The position numbers and the translations under genes are program-made. Under the pieces are notes generated by a model. It was not told the origin of the DNA. It saw nothing but the letters and a program-made list of their open reading frames with translations, and made no database searches. 43,125 bases of DNA from Clostridia bacterium (GTDB taxonomy: Bacteria; Bacillota; Clostridia; Oscillospirales; CAG-382). The first letter of the stretch is position 1; every line of letters begins with the position of its first letter. Location: NCBI GenBank assembly GCA_017537345.1, contig JAFYKY010000004.1, forward strand, positions 1 through 43,125. The letters run 5' to 3'. Of the stretch, positions 42,428 to 43,125 are shown piece after piece.

Positions 42428-42685
42428 TTATTCCGTTGCTTCCAACAGATATTTGGTTGCAAAGCGCACGCCTTTTATAAAGCTTTCCTTTCGCTGTATG
42501 TTGCACATATCGCCCCATAATTCAACGTATTCGTCAAGAAGCTTTATTTGTTCATCGTTTAATCCATTGCGCAGTTTTTTATCTGCTTCCGCAATCATAT
42601 TCAAGGCAATCTTTTCATCAAGACTTTGGCTTGGTTCGCTTTCTTCCAGATATTGATACCATAATTTTTCAAGAACTCTTTGCAT
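42428..42685 (-). CDS. DUF6809-like small helical protein
   Basis: 85 residues, all-helical, matching the pattern of Firmicute DUF6809 proteins (LEKLWYQYLEESEPS start, LNDEQIKLLDEYVELWGDM, and SFIKGVRFATKYLLEA end). Role unknown; it is often next to XRE-type regulators. ATG at 42685 has AGAGGG 9 nt upstream and is preferred over the TTG at 42694. It is divergent from the XRE gene across two operator dyads, which suggests that regulator controls it. Confidence 0.75.
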   Translation of the reverse strand: MQRVLEKLWYQYLEESEPSQSLDEKIALNMIAEADKKLRNGLNDEQIKLLDEYVELWGDMCNIQRKESFIKGVRFATKYLLEATE

Positions 42686-42705
42686 AATTTTCAACCCTCT
42701 TGTTT

Positions 42706-42777
42706 TGACATTTTGTGAATGTCATATTCGAGGCTATTATAACATATAATCTCCTTGTTGACAAGTACTGAATGTCA
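42706..42777. promoter_or_regulatory. Two 19-bp operator dyads flanking the DUF6809 promoter
   Basis: Dyad 1 TGACATT-TTGTG-AATGTCA (42706-42724, perfect); dyad 2 TGACAAG-TACTG-AATGTCA (42759-42777, two mismatches). Between and overlapping them is the minus promoter TTGTCA (plus 42760-42765, within dyad 2), 17 bp, TATAAT (42737-42742). Dyad 1 covers the region just after the start point. Likely sites for the XRE protein. Confidence 0.78.
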
Positions 42778-42793
42778 GAAATGAGGGGATTTT

Positions 42794-43033
42794 ATGTTCA
42801 GGAATAAATCCAAGGATGGATACAACAATATTTGCGGCAAGTGTGTTGCAGAATTACGTGCCGCGTTAAAAATATCACAAAGAGAGCTTGCAGACAGAAT
42901 GCAGTTGGTTGGCGTTGATATTGATAAAAATGCAGTACAGCGTATTGAATGTGGTAAACGGTTCGTAACCGATATTGAACTGGTTGCATTTTCGACTGTA
43001 TTCGGCGTTCCTATGGAAGAGCTGGTAAAATAA
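42794..43033 (+). CDS. XRE-family HTH transcriptional regulator
   Basis: 79 residues, a single Cro/CI-type HTH: CVAELRAALKISQRELADRMQ, then DKNAVQRIECGKRFVTDIEL with the recognition helix, and FGVPMEELVK closing the fold. No ligand or dimerisation domain is added; the first 15 residues (MFRNKSKDGYNNICG) are a basic extension with one Cys, and a second Cys follows. GAGGGG precedes the ATG. The divergent small gene and the paired dyads suggest autoregulation plus control of the DUF6809 gene. Confidence 0.9.
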   Translation: MFRNKSKDGYNNICGKCVAELRAALKISQRELADRMQLVGVDIDKNAVQRIECGKRFVTDIELVAFSTVFGVPMEELVK

Positions 43034-43043
43034 AAATGCGCTC

Positions 43044-43075
43044 AAGGCTTGTTGTTCACAGCAAGCCTTTTGTTT
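43044..43075 (+). terminator. Terminator of the XRE gene
   Basis: AAGGCTTG (43044-43051) / CAAGCCTT (43062-43069), followed by a T-rich run. Nothing recognisable lies in the remaining 50 bases. Confidence 0.75.
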
Positions 43076-43125
43076 TGGAAAAAAGCTTGTGTTGCAACTG
43101 TTGATTTTTTCTTTGACGTTTAGTA

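Overview
The window reads as an ordinary chromosomal stretch of a low-to-moderate GC Firmicute, most likely a gut-type member of the Clostridia (Oscillospirales/Ruminococcaceae-like). The grounds are AGGAGG-type ribosome binding sites, many textbook TTGACA-17-TATAAT promoters, a Firmicute-type (type 2) GalT, PadR/DUF1700/DUF4097 and DUF6809 genes, several lipoproteins with lipoboxes, an LPXTG-like surface-protein tail and many plant-glycan glycosidases. This is inference from gene families; no marker gene allows a firm placement. I see no integrase, transposase, phage, plasmid or CRISPR gene.

Layout. 1-196: tail of a cell-wall-anchored protein. 197-794: gene-free block of hairpins and repeats, including four small hairpins joined by the identical linker ATATCAC. 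795-4368 (minus): murQ and a large membrane-anchored GDPD-domain protein. 4518-10378 (plus): glycosyltransferase, two xylose-isomerase-like TIM barrels, a Gfo/Idh/MocA oxidoreductase, a small unknown protein and, after a structured spacer, galT. 10432-11939: divergent MscS channel and PAP2 phosphatase. 12038-12212: tRNA-Leu(UAA) and initiator tRNA-Met, followed by a structured element holding an inverted near-copy of the tRNA-Met anticodon arm. 12605-13732 (minus): three-repeat lipoprotein. 13826-14030: candidate structured RNA. 14090-15913: TrmH-type methyltransferase and PHP phosphoesterase. 16048-19412: CapA-like protein, an unknown membrane protein, a GNAT acetyltransferase and a decayed GH32 fructosidase. 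19439-22453: DUF554 membrane protein and a lipoprotein with a hexapeptide stalk, Ig-like and GLUG repeats. 22514-26943: NodB-like protein divergent from a GH172-GH78 pair. 27015-28799: PadR-DUF1700-DUF4097 operon. 28909-30931: TetR-ABC exporter operon. 31014-35502: GHL10-like and GH2 glycosidases. 35564-36357: zinc-ribbon membrane protein and a 40-residue N/Q/K-rich protein. 36542-38588: uraA-upp uracil salvage. 38704-42388: two Ig-like lipoproteins and a MATE exporter. 42428-43033: divergent DUF6809/XRE pair with paired operators.

Working together. The sugar genes (4518-10378, 23638-26943, 31014-35502) suggest a saccharolytic organism that takes rhamnose-, fructose/arabinose- and galactose-type sugars from glycans. 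Most of these enzymes lack a signal peptide, so they probably act inside the cell on imported oligosaccharides. Regulation looks local: several operons have their own dyad or tandem repeat at the promoter.

The best candidates for something undescribed are all in non-coding DNA: the ATATCAC-linked hairpin array (650-729), the element with the inverted initiator-tRNA anticodon arm (12279-12420), and the structured RNA candidate with a 10-bp closing stem, inner hairpins and a terminator (13826-14030).
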